From DASQVO01 sp035640715 (GTDB lineage: Bacteria > Actinomycetota > Actinomycetes > Streptosporangiales > Streptosporangiaceae): a stretch of 28,820 nt of DNA. Position 1 is the stretch's first letter. Each line of letters opens with the position of its first letter. Where the stretch lies: NCBI GenBank assembly GCA_035640715.1, contig DASQVO010000404.1, forward strand, positions 1 to 28,820. Direction: 5' to 3'. This document shows, in pieces, positions 7,528-15,793 of this stretch. Position numbers and translations under genes: made by a program. The notes beneath the pieces are model-generated. The model was not told the DNA's origin. It did no database searches and saw only the letters and a list, made by a program, of their open reading frames with translations.

Positions 7528-8613
7528 GTGAGAGCGCACTTCGAAAACTTTAGCCGCCTAAAGAGCCAGCGCCTCGCTGACTTGGAGAACAAGACTGCGG
7601 AGCTCGAGCGGAAACTCTCTGAGGCGCGCGCGTCGCTTGAACGTGAGCTTGCGGAGTCGGCCTATAGCCGTGAAGCAGCGCCTGGCCATGCCCGGGGAAC
7701 CCCCGGCCGCGGGATCGGCGACGTGGGCCACGATCACGGTGAAGACGAAGCGTCAGGCTTCTATGTCGCGCCGCTGCTTTCAGACAATTATGGCAGCGCG
7801 GGTTCCGGTACTCAGGATCGCTCGGCCGACTGGCGCACCGAGGTACTTGTCAACCATGGCCGTCACAGCGCCTATCATCCGCGCCTCTCGCGCAATCGCA
7901 AAATAGCGATAGGAACGGCGGCCATCATAGCGCTGGTCGCCATCCTGGTATCGATCCTGTCCGGCGGGGGAGCCTCGTGGCCTTCCAGCGTTGCGACGGT
8001 GCAGGCTGAAATAACCAGTGCGTGCCAGAATCCCGATGTGAGGTCTGAGCCAGGTCAGGTCAATTTTGCCTGCGCGAAGAGCACACGTCAGATCCTCTGG
8101 GTGCTCGCACTGATGACGAGCGGTAATAACCCGGACTTCGCCGATACGAAGACGGGTCGACTGGGCCTGGAGCCTATTACGCCTGCGCAAGGCGGCGAGG
8201 TGGCCTGGTCCTTGAACCTGCATCACCCATACAGTCCGTCTAACCCGATCGACAGCCTAGAGGTAGCGGCGCGGGCCATCAACAACATCATCGGCGGGGC
8301 GACCCTAACTGGGCCTGCTGGCAACCCGATTGTCCAGCCCGGGCTTGAAGGCGACCCGGCGAACTGCGCCCGGTACACCGGATCAGCAGCGGTCAGTTCG
8401 CGCAAGGGCTTCCCCAGCCTATGCGCTGCTCCCATAACTAGTGCAGCAGGGCAGGCTGCCCTGGTGGCCGATGTCTACCGGAAGTGGGTTGTCGGCGCCT
8501 CGCCCGGTGCCGCTCGCGACGCCGCGGTGTTGTTCGAGAACGCGGATAACCCCGGCGATCCACGCGTCCAGGCCATACTCAAGCGGCTGTCAAATTCGAA
8601 ACTGTTAGTTTGA
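7528..8613 (+). CDS. Membrane-anchored lytic-transglycosylase-like protein lacking the catalytic Glu
   Basis: This protein has 361 residues and its GTG 7528 has GAGGTG about 5 nt upstream. Residues 1-50 form a charged heptad-rich coiled coil (LADLENKTAELERKLSEARA). A polar linker follows, then one membrane helix at about 124-147 (IAIGTAAIIALVAILVSIL). The remainder should lie outside the cell. From about 165 to 265 the order of elements resembles the SLT lysozyme-like fold: a helix ending in LALMTSGNNPDF, then GRLGLEPITP, then NPIDSLEVAARAIN. In active enzymes the first element carries a Glu (ESG); here the position is Thr197 (TSG), so catalysis is not expected. The fold assignment is my pattern-based inference; the topology is visible. 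It is the first of three same-strand genes and has noticeably more A/T at third codon positions than the flanking genes. Confidence 0.75.
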   Translation: MRAHFENFSRLKSQRLADLENKTAELERKLSEARASLERELAESAYSREAAPGHARGTPGRGIGDVGHDHGEDEASGFYVAPLLSDNYGSAGSGTQDRSADWRTEVLVNHGRHSAYHPRLSRNRKIAIGTAAIIALVAILVSILSGGGASWPSSVATVQAEITSACQNPDVRSEPGQVNFACAKSTRQILWVLALMTSGNNPDFADTKTGRLGLEPITPAQGGEVAWSLNLHHPYSPSNPIDSLEVAARAINNIIGGATLTGPAGNPIVQPGLEGDPANCARYTGSAAVSSRKGFPSLCAAPITSAAGQAALVADVYRKWVVGASPGAARDAAVLFENADNPGDPRVQAILKRLSNSKLLV

Positions 8614-8683
8614 CTGAGACATCCGCCAGAAAATCTTTGTCATACCACGGTCCCAACTAGATGACGAAAGAAGGTGAGATTCT

Positions 8684-11143
8684 GTGCAGTCTGGGAGCAA
8701 GCCCTGGTGGCAGCAGGCAACCGCGCTGGTAAGCATCAGCACGGGCGGGGCGATAACAGGATTCTCCTTCGTTCCGGGGACCGTAGATCATATGGCGTCG
8801 CCGACTAGCATGCCGGTTCAATTGCTGGCCCTTGAGAAAGCAGCCAAGCCAGTAGTCGCGGATGACACCGCGCTCCGATCAGCCATCGTCAATGTTACCA
8901 ATTATTACCTCCAGATGGCCAGGAGTAAAAGCCCCGGTGAAATGGAGGCAATCATATGGCAGCACGACAGCGTAGATGGTGTCGACCACGGCGAATCGTG
9001 CGCAGCTTTTGCGAGTTTGACACTGGAATTGGCCGCCCAGGTAGTTGGCCAGCAGAGCTGGGTGACCGGGGGTACGTCCTACCCGTGGCCACTCCATAAG
9101 TGGGCCGATGTCCGCGTTGATCCGAATCCAGCCTCCCTTGGCATCATCTCGATTCTCCAGGATGCGGAGGCGCATAACCGCTGGCACCCGCTGGGCGACG
9201 GCTACAAACCATTGCCCGGCGACTGGGTGCTGTTTGATGGCCATGTGGAGGTGGTCACGAAGTATGCCGGCGGAGTTCTGTACACCGTTGGCGGGGATTC
9301 CCTGCCAAATTTCTCTGTCAATGCCCACGAATATAGTGATCCGCTTGATGCCCAGGGTGTCATCGGATTCGTCAACAATGGCACGCTCTCAGGCGCCGCG
9401 GTGCAGGCACCGGGCAGCCGTGAGCAGGTGTCCGTGTCAGGCGGTCACCAGGGGCAGGACCAGGAAAGCGCGCAACTGGTGGCTATTCCAGGGGAATCTG
9501 CGGTCGGCTCTCTCGCGCAGGCGGCGGGTGTTTCGGGGCTTGCCGCTGCGGGCCAGACGGCAGCGGCGGGCTCGGCAACCATCCCCGGAGCGCCAGTAAC
9601 GGCGAACCGCCAGTCTGCCAGTTCGTCAGCACCGTCAACTTCCTCAGCAGCGCCGGCTTCCTCCGTTTCATCGGCACCACCGGCTTCCTCAGCACCGTCG
9701 GCGCCCCAGTACAGCAGGCACCACCCGTCGCTTCCTGCGACTCCCGTGCATGACACAAACGCCCAGCAAGCGTTCATCGACCAGGTCGCGCCGGGAGCGA
9801 TCGCCACGCAACGCAAGTACGGTGTCCCCGCAGCGGTGACGATTGCCCAAGCCATAGATGAATCTGGCTGGGGTCAAAGCGAGCTGGCCACCAAAGACAA
9901 CAACCTGTTCGGAATCAAAGGCACTGGCCCTGCCGGGAGTGATCTACAGCCGACGCAGGAGTACCAGAATGGCCAATGGGTGACGACCACGGCGTCATTT
10001 CGCGTGTATCGCAATGTCACCGAAAGCATCGAAGATCACGGCAGGCTTCTCGCCGGCACCTACTACCGGCGGGCTATGGCTGACCGGCAGTCTCCGAATG
10101 CTTTCGCGACTGCCCTGACCGGGGTCTATGCAACAGATCCTGGTTACGGGGCGAATCTCATCGCCCTCATGCGGCAGTACAACCTGTACCGCTACGACAT
10201 CATCGCGCCGGTCGCCGCATCACACGCGGCCACACCCGGCGGGGCAGCCATCCCCGGACTGACAGATCCCCTAACTCCCACCCCGTCACCAAGCACGCCG
10301 CTGCCCACGCCCTCACCCAGCACGCCGACACCCAGCCCGTCACCCAGCACGCCGACGCCCACCCCGTCACCCAGCATGCCGACGCCCACCCCGTCACCCA
10401 GCACAACGCCGTCCGAAACCTCACCTGGTGAGGCACCGGAACCGGCCTGGCAGTCCGCTGCATATCAGCCGCTGCCGCAAACGGCGCCATCAGCCCAGAC
10501 CATCGCGGCCAAACAAGTGTCAGCGCCGGCCAGCAGCCAGGCGCGGAGGATCACATCTCGTAACGCCGCCAGAAGCACGAGCCGGTATCAGGAGCAGATT
10601 CCCCAGTCCGTTAGGAACGCCTTTGTCACGATGGCCAGGGCGCCGCTCGTACGCGCAGAGCCCCTCTACCGGGACGTTGCCCGCTATAGCGGTATCAGCT
10701 GGGAGCTCCTGGCTGCTTGCGACTGGATGCAGTGCGAGGCCCGTTCGCGCTACTCACCGGTCCACGGCGAGAAGCTAGGCACCCTAAATCCCGATGGCAC
10801 GATTTACCGGACCAAGTCAGAAGCGCTAGAACAGTGCGCCAACGATCTGGTAGAGCTGGCCCGGGCCGTTTATCAGATCGACCTGACTGCGCCGGAGGAT
10901 CTCTCTGTTCGCGACCTGGCCAACGTCTTCGCGGCGTTCCGTTGGGGCGGACTGCTCAAACTGCACCACACATCCGCCATGGAATTCCCCTATTCCGTGG
11001 CGGGCCTAACCGCCCAGCACGTTAATATGCGCTGGCCCAATATAGCTGAACCGAATGCGCCTGACAAGCCAGGCAGCCGCTTCCGCAGACCTTTCGGGGC
11101 CGTGCCTATCGTGCTGGGTCTAAATTACCCAGCCACCGTCTAG
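8684..11143 (+). CDS. Three-domain secreted peptidoglycan hydrolase (CHAP-like, glucosaminidase, lysozyme-like)
   Basis: This protein has 819 residues and its GTG 8684 has AAGGTGAG 5 nt upstream. An N-terminal hydrophobic stretch (ATALVSISTGGAITGFSF) is a likely export signal or anchor. Residues ~90-235 look like a CHAP/NlpC-type amidase: DHGESCAAF (Cys106), LPGDWVLFDGHVEVV (His187), and a following Asp/Asn region near 205-209. A Ser/Ala/Pro-rich linker follows. Residues ~365-505 are a glucosaminidase domain (PF01832) with IAQAIDESGWGQSELA (Glu393), DNNLFGIKG and a C-terminal YGANLIALMRQYN. A Pro/Thr/Ser linker built from 27-bp repeats leads to a lysozyme-like C-terminal domain (~640-780), GISWELLAACDWMQCEARSR with Glu685 as possible acid. 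Such an enzyme would cut peptide and glycan bonds of the wall. The middle domain is the surest and the C-terminal one the least. It forms a block with its two neighbours. Confidence 0.85.
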   Translation: MQSGSKPWWQQATALVSISTGGAITGFSFVPGTVDHMASPTSMPVQLLALEKAAKPVVADDTALRSAIVNVTNYYLQMARSKSPGEMEAIIWQHDSVDGVDHGESCAAFASLTLELAAQVVGQQSWVTGGTSYPWPLHKWADVRVDPNPASLGIISILQDAEAHNRWHPLGDGYKPLPGDWVLFDGHVEVVTKYAGGVLYTVGGDSLPNFSVNAHEYSDPLDAQGVIGFVNNGTLSGAAVQAPGSREQVSVSGGHQGQDQESAQLVAIPGESAVGSLAQAAGVSGLAAAGQTAAAGSATIPGAPVTANRQSASSSAPSTSSAAPASSVSSAPPASSAPSAPQYSRHHPSLPATPVHDTNAQQAFIDQVAPGAIATQRKYGVPAAVTIAQAIDESGWGQSELATKDNNLFGIKGTGPAGSDLQPTQEYQNGQWVTTTASFRVYRNVTESIEDHGRLLAGTYYRRAMADRQSPNAFATALTGVYATDPGYGANLIALMRQYNLYRYDIIAPVAASHAATPGGAAIPGLTDPLTPTPSPSTPLPTPSPSTPTPSPSPSTPTPTPSPSMPTPTPSPSTTPSETSPGEAPEPAWQSAAYQPLPQTAPSAQTIAAKQVSAPASSQARRITSRNAARSTSRYQEQIPQSVRNAFVTMARAPLVRAEPLYRDVARYSGISWELLAACDWMQCEARSRYSPVHGEKLGTLNPDGTIYRTKSEALEQCANDLVELARAVYQIDLTAPEDLSVRDLANVFAAFRWGGLLKLHHTSAMEFPYSVAGLTAQHVNMRWPNIAEPNAPDKPGSRFRRPFGAVPIVLGLNYPATV
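10277..10404 (+). repeat. 27-bp tandem repeat encoding a Pro/Thr/Ser linker
   Basis: Four units of 27 bp and a partial fifth encode variants of PTPSPSTPT in the hydrolase linker. Units differ by only a few bases (for example AGCACG versus AGCATG), so expansion is recent or copy number is variable. This is a wall-spanning, probably glycosylatable spacer. Confidence 0.85.
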
Positions 11144-11178
11144 TAACCCGCGCCACGCATAGAATGAAGGTAAACCGC

Positions 11179-12249
11179 ATGTTTCGTTTCCTGATCTTTC
11201 TGCTGGGCATGCTCACCGTTAACAGGCATGGGCAGCGGGAAACAGGCCGGTACCTGGCTGATTCATACGGCAGTAAAGAATCAGGCACCTTGCTCCGGGA
11301 CCCGGATGGGGCTGGCGACGGCGATGCCTGGCCAGGGCAGCCGGAGCCGCTTTCACCGTGGCATCGTCGTGCCGCCGGCAGCAACAGCCCGTGGAGCCCG
11401 AAGATCCCGGCCGGGAAGCGGGGCGATCCGGGCCCGTGCCGTCGGCGTATCCCGCTTCAGGTCAAGTGGACCGCTGCCGTGGTTGCGGTCGCTCTAATAT
11501 TCCGCAGGGCGATTGCATCTGTCGTGCTGGTCGCGCTTTCGGCAGCCCTGCACTTTGTGGGTATCAACGTCCATCTGCCGAGCATCAGATTCGCATGGCC
11601 GTGGCAGACGATCAGCACAGGCACCACCACCGACACCGGTCTGGGCCCGTGGGTGCTGCAGAAGATTGAGGGAATCTCCAAGCCAGCCCTTGGCACGGAG
11701 AACTTCGACTTTCTCTTCACTCATAAGGTTTCCAGGAACATCGGCCCATGGCCGTGCTGGTACGCCAGTACCTTCTACGTCGTAGGCCACGCGTCCGCCA
11801 CAGTTGACCTCAACCCAGGCCCTGCCTGGTGGACACGGGCCTCAGGACACTACCGGTTGCAGGTCCTTAGCCGCCCCGTGGCGGGCAAGCCTGGTCATGT
11901 GATGGTCATGATGACCCTTCCGCAGCCGCAACTCCCGCAGTCTGTTCATGACGTTACAATCGATGACACCTTGTCAAAACCAGTAGATACGCAGCATAGC
12001 TGGACATATCCCGGATTCGGATGCGGCGTGCTGATCCGGCCCCAGTTCGCAGAGTCGGTACTGTATTCCCAGGCCCAGAGTATCGCTTTCTATAAGGCTA
12101 AGCATGTCCCGCAGGTTACCCGCCCGCTTCTCAATACCGCCGAAGCTCAAGCGGTACAGATTATCCGGGAGAACTTCATTCAGCCGACAGTGAACGCGTT
12201 CGGCTATACGCTGGATCAGTTCACCATTCACTGGGCCGCCGCGCCATAA
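11179..12249 (+). CDS. Membrane-anchored protein with DUF4230-like extracellular domain
   Basis: This protein has 356 residues from ATG 11179, chosen because AAGG lies 8 nt upstream; ATG 11164 is in frame but would place that ribosome site inside the gene. A short hydrophobic N-terminus (FRFLIFLLGML) and a second hydrophobic region near residues 100-130 suggest membrane anchoring. The C-terminal ~200 residues are predicted outside. Their order (ASTFYVVGHASATVDLNPG, then VMVMMTLPQPQLPQSVHDV, then a helix EAQAVQIIRENFIQPTVNAF and a final strand) resembles DUF4230 proteins, a family of unknown function. I hold that match loosely. It follows the hydrolase gene by 35 bp on the same strand and shares its relaxed codon use, so it is probably the third member of the envelope block. 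No catalytic motif is visible. Confidence 0.7.
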   Translation: MFRFLIFLLGMLTVNRHGQRETGRYLADSYGSKESGTLLRDPDGAGDGDAWPGQPEPLSPWHRRAAGSNSPWSPKIPAGKRGDPGPCRRRIPLQVKWTAAVVAVALIFRRAIASVVLVALSAALHFVGINVHLPSIRFAWPWQTISTGTTTDTGLGPWVLQKIEGISKPALGTENFDFLFTHKVSRNIGPWPCWYASTFYVVGHASATVDLNPGPAWWTRASGHYRLQVLSRPVAGKPGHVMVMMTLPQPQLPQSVHDVTIDDTLSKPVDTQHSWTYPGFGCGVLIRPQFAESVLYSQAQSIAFYKAKHVPQVTRPLLNTAEAQAVQIIRENFIQPTVNAFGYTLDQFTIHWAAAP

Positions 12250-12448
12250 ACATAGGCATTTGAAGTACATCAAAGGTCATCCCCGGCGCAGCGGGCCAAC
12301 TTGCATCAGGCAATCCGCAACACCGTCGCCGGCACACCCGTCCCATCCGGCAGCGACCAGCCGTTGACGCGGCTTACGCATTCCACCGGACAGCACCGAC
12401 ACGCGCCGGGACAGCACCGGCATGCCGGGCGCTTGGCCCGTTATCCAC
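12250..12448. other. Convergent intergenic region
   Basis: It separates the end of the envelope block from the opposing DUF6458 gene. It contains a short imperfect direct repeat (GGACAGCACCG at about 12389 and 12410) but no gene, tRNA or clear U-tailed terminator that I can support. Confidence 0.5.
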
Positions 12449-12730
12449 TCAGCGCCGGTATTCGTCCTCGTAAGGGCTGTCAGCGGGGTACCTGCGGGTG
12501 GGGGGTACCTCGTCGGGCGGTACTTCCCCGCGGTAGACAGGGCGGCGGCTGCGAGCCCGGGGCGCCCAGGGTGCCCACACGATCAGCCACAGCACCACAC
12601 CAAGGGCGCCGACAGCCATCAGGATGTCACCGATGGTGTGGACAGCGATACCGTGCGTGGACGCGGTCGAGATCCCGAATCTGAGGATCGCCCCCACTGC
12701 GATCAGGAAAAGGCCTGCCCCGATCGACAT
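12449..12730 (-). CDS. DUF6458 family small membrane protein
   Basis: This 93-residue protein starts at ATG 12730, with GGGAGGT 5 nt upstream, a strong ribosome site. It begins MSIGAGLFLIAVGAILRFGI (helix 1). After a short loop with VHTIGDILMAVG comes helix 2 (LGVVLWLIVW). The tail is arginine/proline-rich and charged, ending YEDEYRR. This matches the actinobacterial DUF6458 pattern in length and in both helices. The function is unknown; the family is usually a stand-alone small inner-membrane protein. It is transcribed divergently from the ferric-reductase operon, with 175 bp between the starts. Confidence 0.85.
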   Translation of the reverse strand: MSIGAGLFLIAVGAILRFGISTASTHGIAVHTIGDILMAVGALGVVLWLIVWAPWAPRARSRRPVYRGEVPPDEVPPTRRYPADSPYEDEYRR

Positions 12731-12905
12731 GGCTTACCTCCCATATGTGAGTTTTGCTAGCCATCTCCTCTTACCCCAGTGCACGGTTTCAAACGGCCTA
12801 CACAGTCGGCCGCCTGCCGATGGGCCCTTCCTGACGGCCCTGATAGGTGACGCTGCGACAGCTTTCAGGCTTCTTTCAGCCTGGTGGGGTGATCATGCCT
12901 TCGTG

Positions 12906-14306
12906 ATGCCTGACCCCGCGGCGACCAAGGTTCGCAGAATGCCGCCCGCCAGCGCAGGGCCGCGGAGTGGCCTCCCGGGCCGGCCGGCTCCCGCGCCCCG
13001 GCCCCGGGTGGTTGACGCATGCGCGGTGCTGGCTGGTCTTGGCTTCGGGGCGGTCCTGGCGGCGGTCATCACCGGCGAGTCCCGCGGGTCGCTCGCCGCG
13101 CCAGGGGGGCTGATGTCCGCCGCGGGCCGGCTTGCCGGCTTCACCGGCACCTACCTGATGCTGATCATGGTGGTGCTGGTGGCCCGCCTGCCGTGGCTGG
13201 AACGCTCGGTCGGCCAGGACCGGCTCATCCGCTGGCACCGGAAGGTCGCCCCCTGGGCAATTGGCCTGATAACCGCGCACGTCGTCCTGATCACCATCGG
13301 CTACGCGCAGGCGACGAACTCGGGAGTGCTAGCCGAGATCAAGGTGCTGATCACGTCTTACCGGGACATCCTGGCGGCCGTCGTCGGCTTCGGCCTGCTG
13401 GTGCTGGCCGGCGTTACCTCCTACAGGTACGTTAGGCGGCGGATGCGGTACGAGACCTGGTGGGTCATCCACCTCTACCTCTATCTGGGGCTCGCGCTGG
13501 CGTTCGCTCACCAGATCGTCACCGGCATCTCATTCATCGGCCACCCGCTGGTGCGGGCCTTGTGGATCGTGGTGTGGGCGGCCACCGCCGGGATGGTCAT
13601 CGTATTCCGGGTCGCGCAGCCGATCTGGCGCAGCCTGCGGCACCAGCTCACGGTCGTCGAGGTCCGCGATGAGGCGCCCGGGGTGGTCTCGGTTATCTGC
13701 CAGGGGCGCCACCTCGACCAGCTCGCGGTATCCGGTGGCCAGTTCTTCCTCTGGCGCTTCCTGGCCCGGGACCTTTGGTGGCAGGCGCACCCCTATTCGC
13801 TGTCCGCGCTGCCGCGCCCGACCTACCTGCGGGTGACCGTCAAGGGGCGGGGCGACCAGAGCCGCGCGATCGCCCACCTCCGGCCCGGCACCCGGGTCGC
13901 CATCGAGGGACCCTACGGGGCCTTCACCCATCACGCGCGCTCGGCCCACGGTGTCGCGCTGATAGGTGCCGGCGTGGGCATCACTCCGCTGCGCGCGCTG
14001 CTGGAAGACCTGCCGGCCGGGACGGACGTGATGGTCGTGTTCCGGGCTTCCACCGTCGACGACCTGATCCACCGCGCCGAGATCGCCGCGCTGGTGAAGT
14101 GGCATCGCGGTCGGCTCCACGAGATCGTCGGCTCCCGGCACAAGGTCCGGTTCAATGCCCGCACGCTGCGGCGCCTCATACCCGACATCGCCGAGCGGGA
14201 CGTCTACGTCTGCGGGCCAGAGGGGTTCAGCGCGGAGATTGCCGCCGCGGCGGCGCAGCTCGGGGCAGCTCCAGAACAGATCCACCAGGAAAAGTTCGGT
14301 TTCTAG
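12906..14306 (+). CDS. Ferric reductase-like transmembrane flavocytochrome / ferredoxin-NADP reductase-type oxidoreductase
   Basis: This protein has 466 residues. The N-terminal half has about six membrane helices with four His suited to two b-type hemes: IRWHRKVAP, LITAHVVLI, WWVIHLYLY and AFAHQIVTG (PF01794 type). The C-terminal half is a cytosolic reductase: HPYSLSAL for FAD, GAGVGITPLRALLEDL for NAD(P)H, YVCGPEGFS, and the terminal EKFGF aromatic typical of the family. It should pass electrons from cytosolic NAD(P)H through FAD and heme to the outer face. The start is uncertain: ATG 12906 (adjacent GTG 12903) lacks a good ribosome site, and ATG 12939 is an alternative. The gene for an FMN-bind protein follows by 48 bp and the ApbE gene after that, so the likely electron acceptor is the covalent flavin of that partner. 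Confidence 0.9.
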   Translation: MPDPAATKVRRMPPASAGPRSGLPGRPAPAPRPRVVDACAVLAGLGFGAVLAAVITGESRGSLAAPGGLMSAAGRLAGFTGTYLMLIMVVLVARLPWLERSVGQDRLIRWHRKVAPWAIGLITAHVVLITIGYAQATNSGVLAEIKVLITSYRDILAAVVGFGLLVLAGVTSYRYVRRRMRYETWWVIHLYLYLGLALAFAHQIVTGISFIGHPLVRALWIVVWAATAGMVIVFRVAQPIWRSLRHQLTVVEVRDEAPGVVSVICQGRHLDQLAVSGGQFFLWRFLARDLWWQAHPYSLSALPRPTYLRVTVKGRGDQSRAIAHLRPGTRVAIEGPYGAFTHHARSAHGVALIGAGVGITPLRALLEDLPAGTDVMVVFRASTVDDLIHRAEIAALVKWHRGRLHEIVGSRHKVRFNARTLRRLIPDIAERDVYVCGPEGFSAEIAAAAAQLGAAPEQIHQEKFGF

Positions 14307-14354
14307 CTCCCGAAGGAACGGATCGCACATGTGCACCCTGGAAGGCGCAGTTCA

Positions 14355-14867
14355 GTGAGACGGACACCGCTCATGCTCGGGGGGACCCTGGCAGGTCTCA
14401 TCGGGGTACTGATGTTCCACACCACGCCGGCCCGCTCGGGCTTCACAACGGTGCCGGGAGCATCCGGGTCCGCGGCCGGCGCCAGCCCGGCGGCGACCTC
14501 CTCGCAGGGCAATGCCAGCCGCGGCGGGGGAACCACCGCAGGTGCTTCTCCCAAGCCGACCGCATCGAGTCAGCCAACGGGGGGGACCCGGACCGCGGTC
14601 GGCCCCAGTGTCAACTACAACTACGGCGTCCTGTCGGTGCGGGTGACAGTGTCGGGAAAGAAAATCGCCAAGGTCGGGATTGCGTCGCTCAACGATGGCG
14701 GGGACCCTCGTTCCCAGATGATCGATCAGCAGTCCATCCCGATCCTGGAACAGGAGACCATGCAGGCGCAGAGCGCCAGCATCCAGGGTGTCTCCGGCGC
14801 AAGCTACACCAGCGCCGGGTTCGTCCAGTCGCTCCAGTCGGCGCTGCACAGCCTCGGCTTGCAATGA
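14355..14867 (+). CDS. FMN-binding domain protein, exported, ApbE substrate
   Basis: This 170-residue protein starts at GTG 14355, preceded by GGAAGG; GTG 14331 is a possible longer start. VRRTPLMLGGTLAGLIGVLM is a signal or anchor helix. A Ser/Thr/Ala/Gly-rich linker follows, then one FMN_bind domain (PF04205) of about 80 residues, from NYNYGVLSVRVTVSG to the C-terminus. The flavinylation motif is VSGASYTSAGF at about residues 147-157. In characterised proteins FMN is attached by a phosphoester to the Thr of SGAT; here the equivalent residue is Ser. The mature protein should lie outside the membrane and take electrons from the preceding flavocytochrome. Its last codons overlap the ApbE start (ATGA), so substrate and modifying enzyme are translationally coupled. 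Confidence 0.9.
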   Translation: MRRTPLMLGGTLAGLIGVLMFHTTPARSGFTTVPGASGSAAGASPAATSSQGNASRGGGTTAGASPKPTASSQPTGGTRTAVGPSVNYNYGVLSVRVTVSGKKIAKVGIASLNDGGDPRSQMIDQQSIPILEQETMQAQSASIQGVSGASYTSAGFVQSLQSALHSLGLQ

Positions 14868-15697
14868 CCGCTGGCGCTGGCTCCGCGGCCGGCTCGCCGG
14901 GGCCCCCCGCCCATCCGATCCACCACCTGGAAGAGGTGATGGGGACGATCGTGACCATCGACGTCTACACCACCGCTGAGGTGGCGGACGCTGAGCTCGG
15001 CGTCCTGCGCGAGCAGCTGGCCCGCGCGCGGGCCATCCTGCACCACGCGGACGAGGTTTTCAGCACCTGGCAGCCGCACAGCCCAGTCAGCCGCCTGCGC
15101 CGGGGTGAGATCTCCTTGTCGCAAGCGCCGCCGGAGGTAGCCGAGGTCCTGGAGCGCTGCGCGGCCGTGCGGGAGCTGTCCGGCGGCTGGTTCGACCCCT
15201 GGGCGATGCCGGGCGGGGTCGACCCGACCGGGTACGTGAAGGGCTGGGCGGCACAGAACGCCCTCGCGGCGTTCTCCGGGGGTACCGTCTGCGGCGCGAT
15301 CGTCAACGCGGCCGGTGACATCGCCAGTTTCGGCGCCCTGGGGCACGGGCAGCCGTTCCGGATCGGCATCGCCGATCCGGCATCGCCCCGCCGTCTCGCC
15401 GAGATCGTCGAGCTCACCGGCGCGATCGCCACCTCGGGTACCTATGAGCGGGGCAATCACCTGATCAATCCGCACTCGGGACGGGCAGCCGCGCAAGCCG
15501 CGTCCGCCAGCGTGACTGGGCCTGATCTCGGTCTCGCTGACGCGCTGGCCACCGCCCTGGCGATCGCTGGCGAGCCCGGCCTACCCGTGATCGAGCCGCT
15601 CAGCGGTTACGAGGCGCTCGTCATCGGCTTCGACGGCAGCAGGCGATGGACGGAGGGCTTTCCCTTCGCCCCGCGAGCAGCCGCGTCGTCCCGCTAG
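14864..15697 (+). CDS. apbE: FAD:protein FMN transferase (ApbE family)
   Basis: This 277-residue protein starts at ATG 14864, which overlaps the upstream stop as ATGA. ApbE motifs appear in order: EEVMGTIVTIDVY near the start, DEVFSTWQPHSPVSRLRRG, GGVDPTGYVKGWA (FAD/Mg site), VNAAGDIASFG, and IATSGTYERGNHLINPHSG near the C-terminus. The enzyme transfers FMN from FAD to a Thr/Ser of an FMN_bind domain with Mg2+. The adjacent gene encodes such a domain, so the substrate is almost certainly its operon partner. The N-terminus has no lipobox or signal peptide, so the protein seems cytoplasmic, or exported some other way. Actinobacterial ApbE proteins of this short type are common in this three-gene arrangement. 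Confidence 0.93.
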   Translation: MTAGAGSAAGSPGPPAHPIHHLEEVMGTIVTIDVYTTAEVADAELGVLREQLARARAILHHADEVFSTWQPHSPVSRLRRGEISLSQAPPEVAEVLERCAAVRELSGGWFDPWAMPGGVDPTGYVKGWAAQNALAAFSGGTVCGAIVNAAGDIASFGALGHGQPFRIGIADPASPRRLAEIVELTGAIATSGTYERGNHLINPHSGRAAAQAASASVTGPDLGLADALATALAIAGEPGLPVIEPLSGYEALVIGFDGSRRWTEGFPFAPRAAASSR

Positions 15698-15793
15698 TGC
15701 ACCTGCCTGCCCACCAGGACCGCGCGCTCCGGATATCTCCGTGACCGGGGTGGCCGGGGCCTTCGCCGCCGCTGGCAGGCGCCCGCAGGCTGC

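Noticed and set aside
12624..12905. Upstream extension of the flavocytochrome frame
   Set aside because: It overlaps the DUF6458 gene on the other strand and shows no family similarity; the protein proper begins near 12906.
13775..14863. Long plus-strand frame upstream of and continuous with the ApbE frame
   Set aside because: It is out of frame with the clearly recognisable flavocytochrome and FMN_bind genes that occupy the same DNA; ApbE motifs begin only after the ATGA overlap at 14864.
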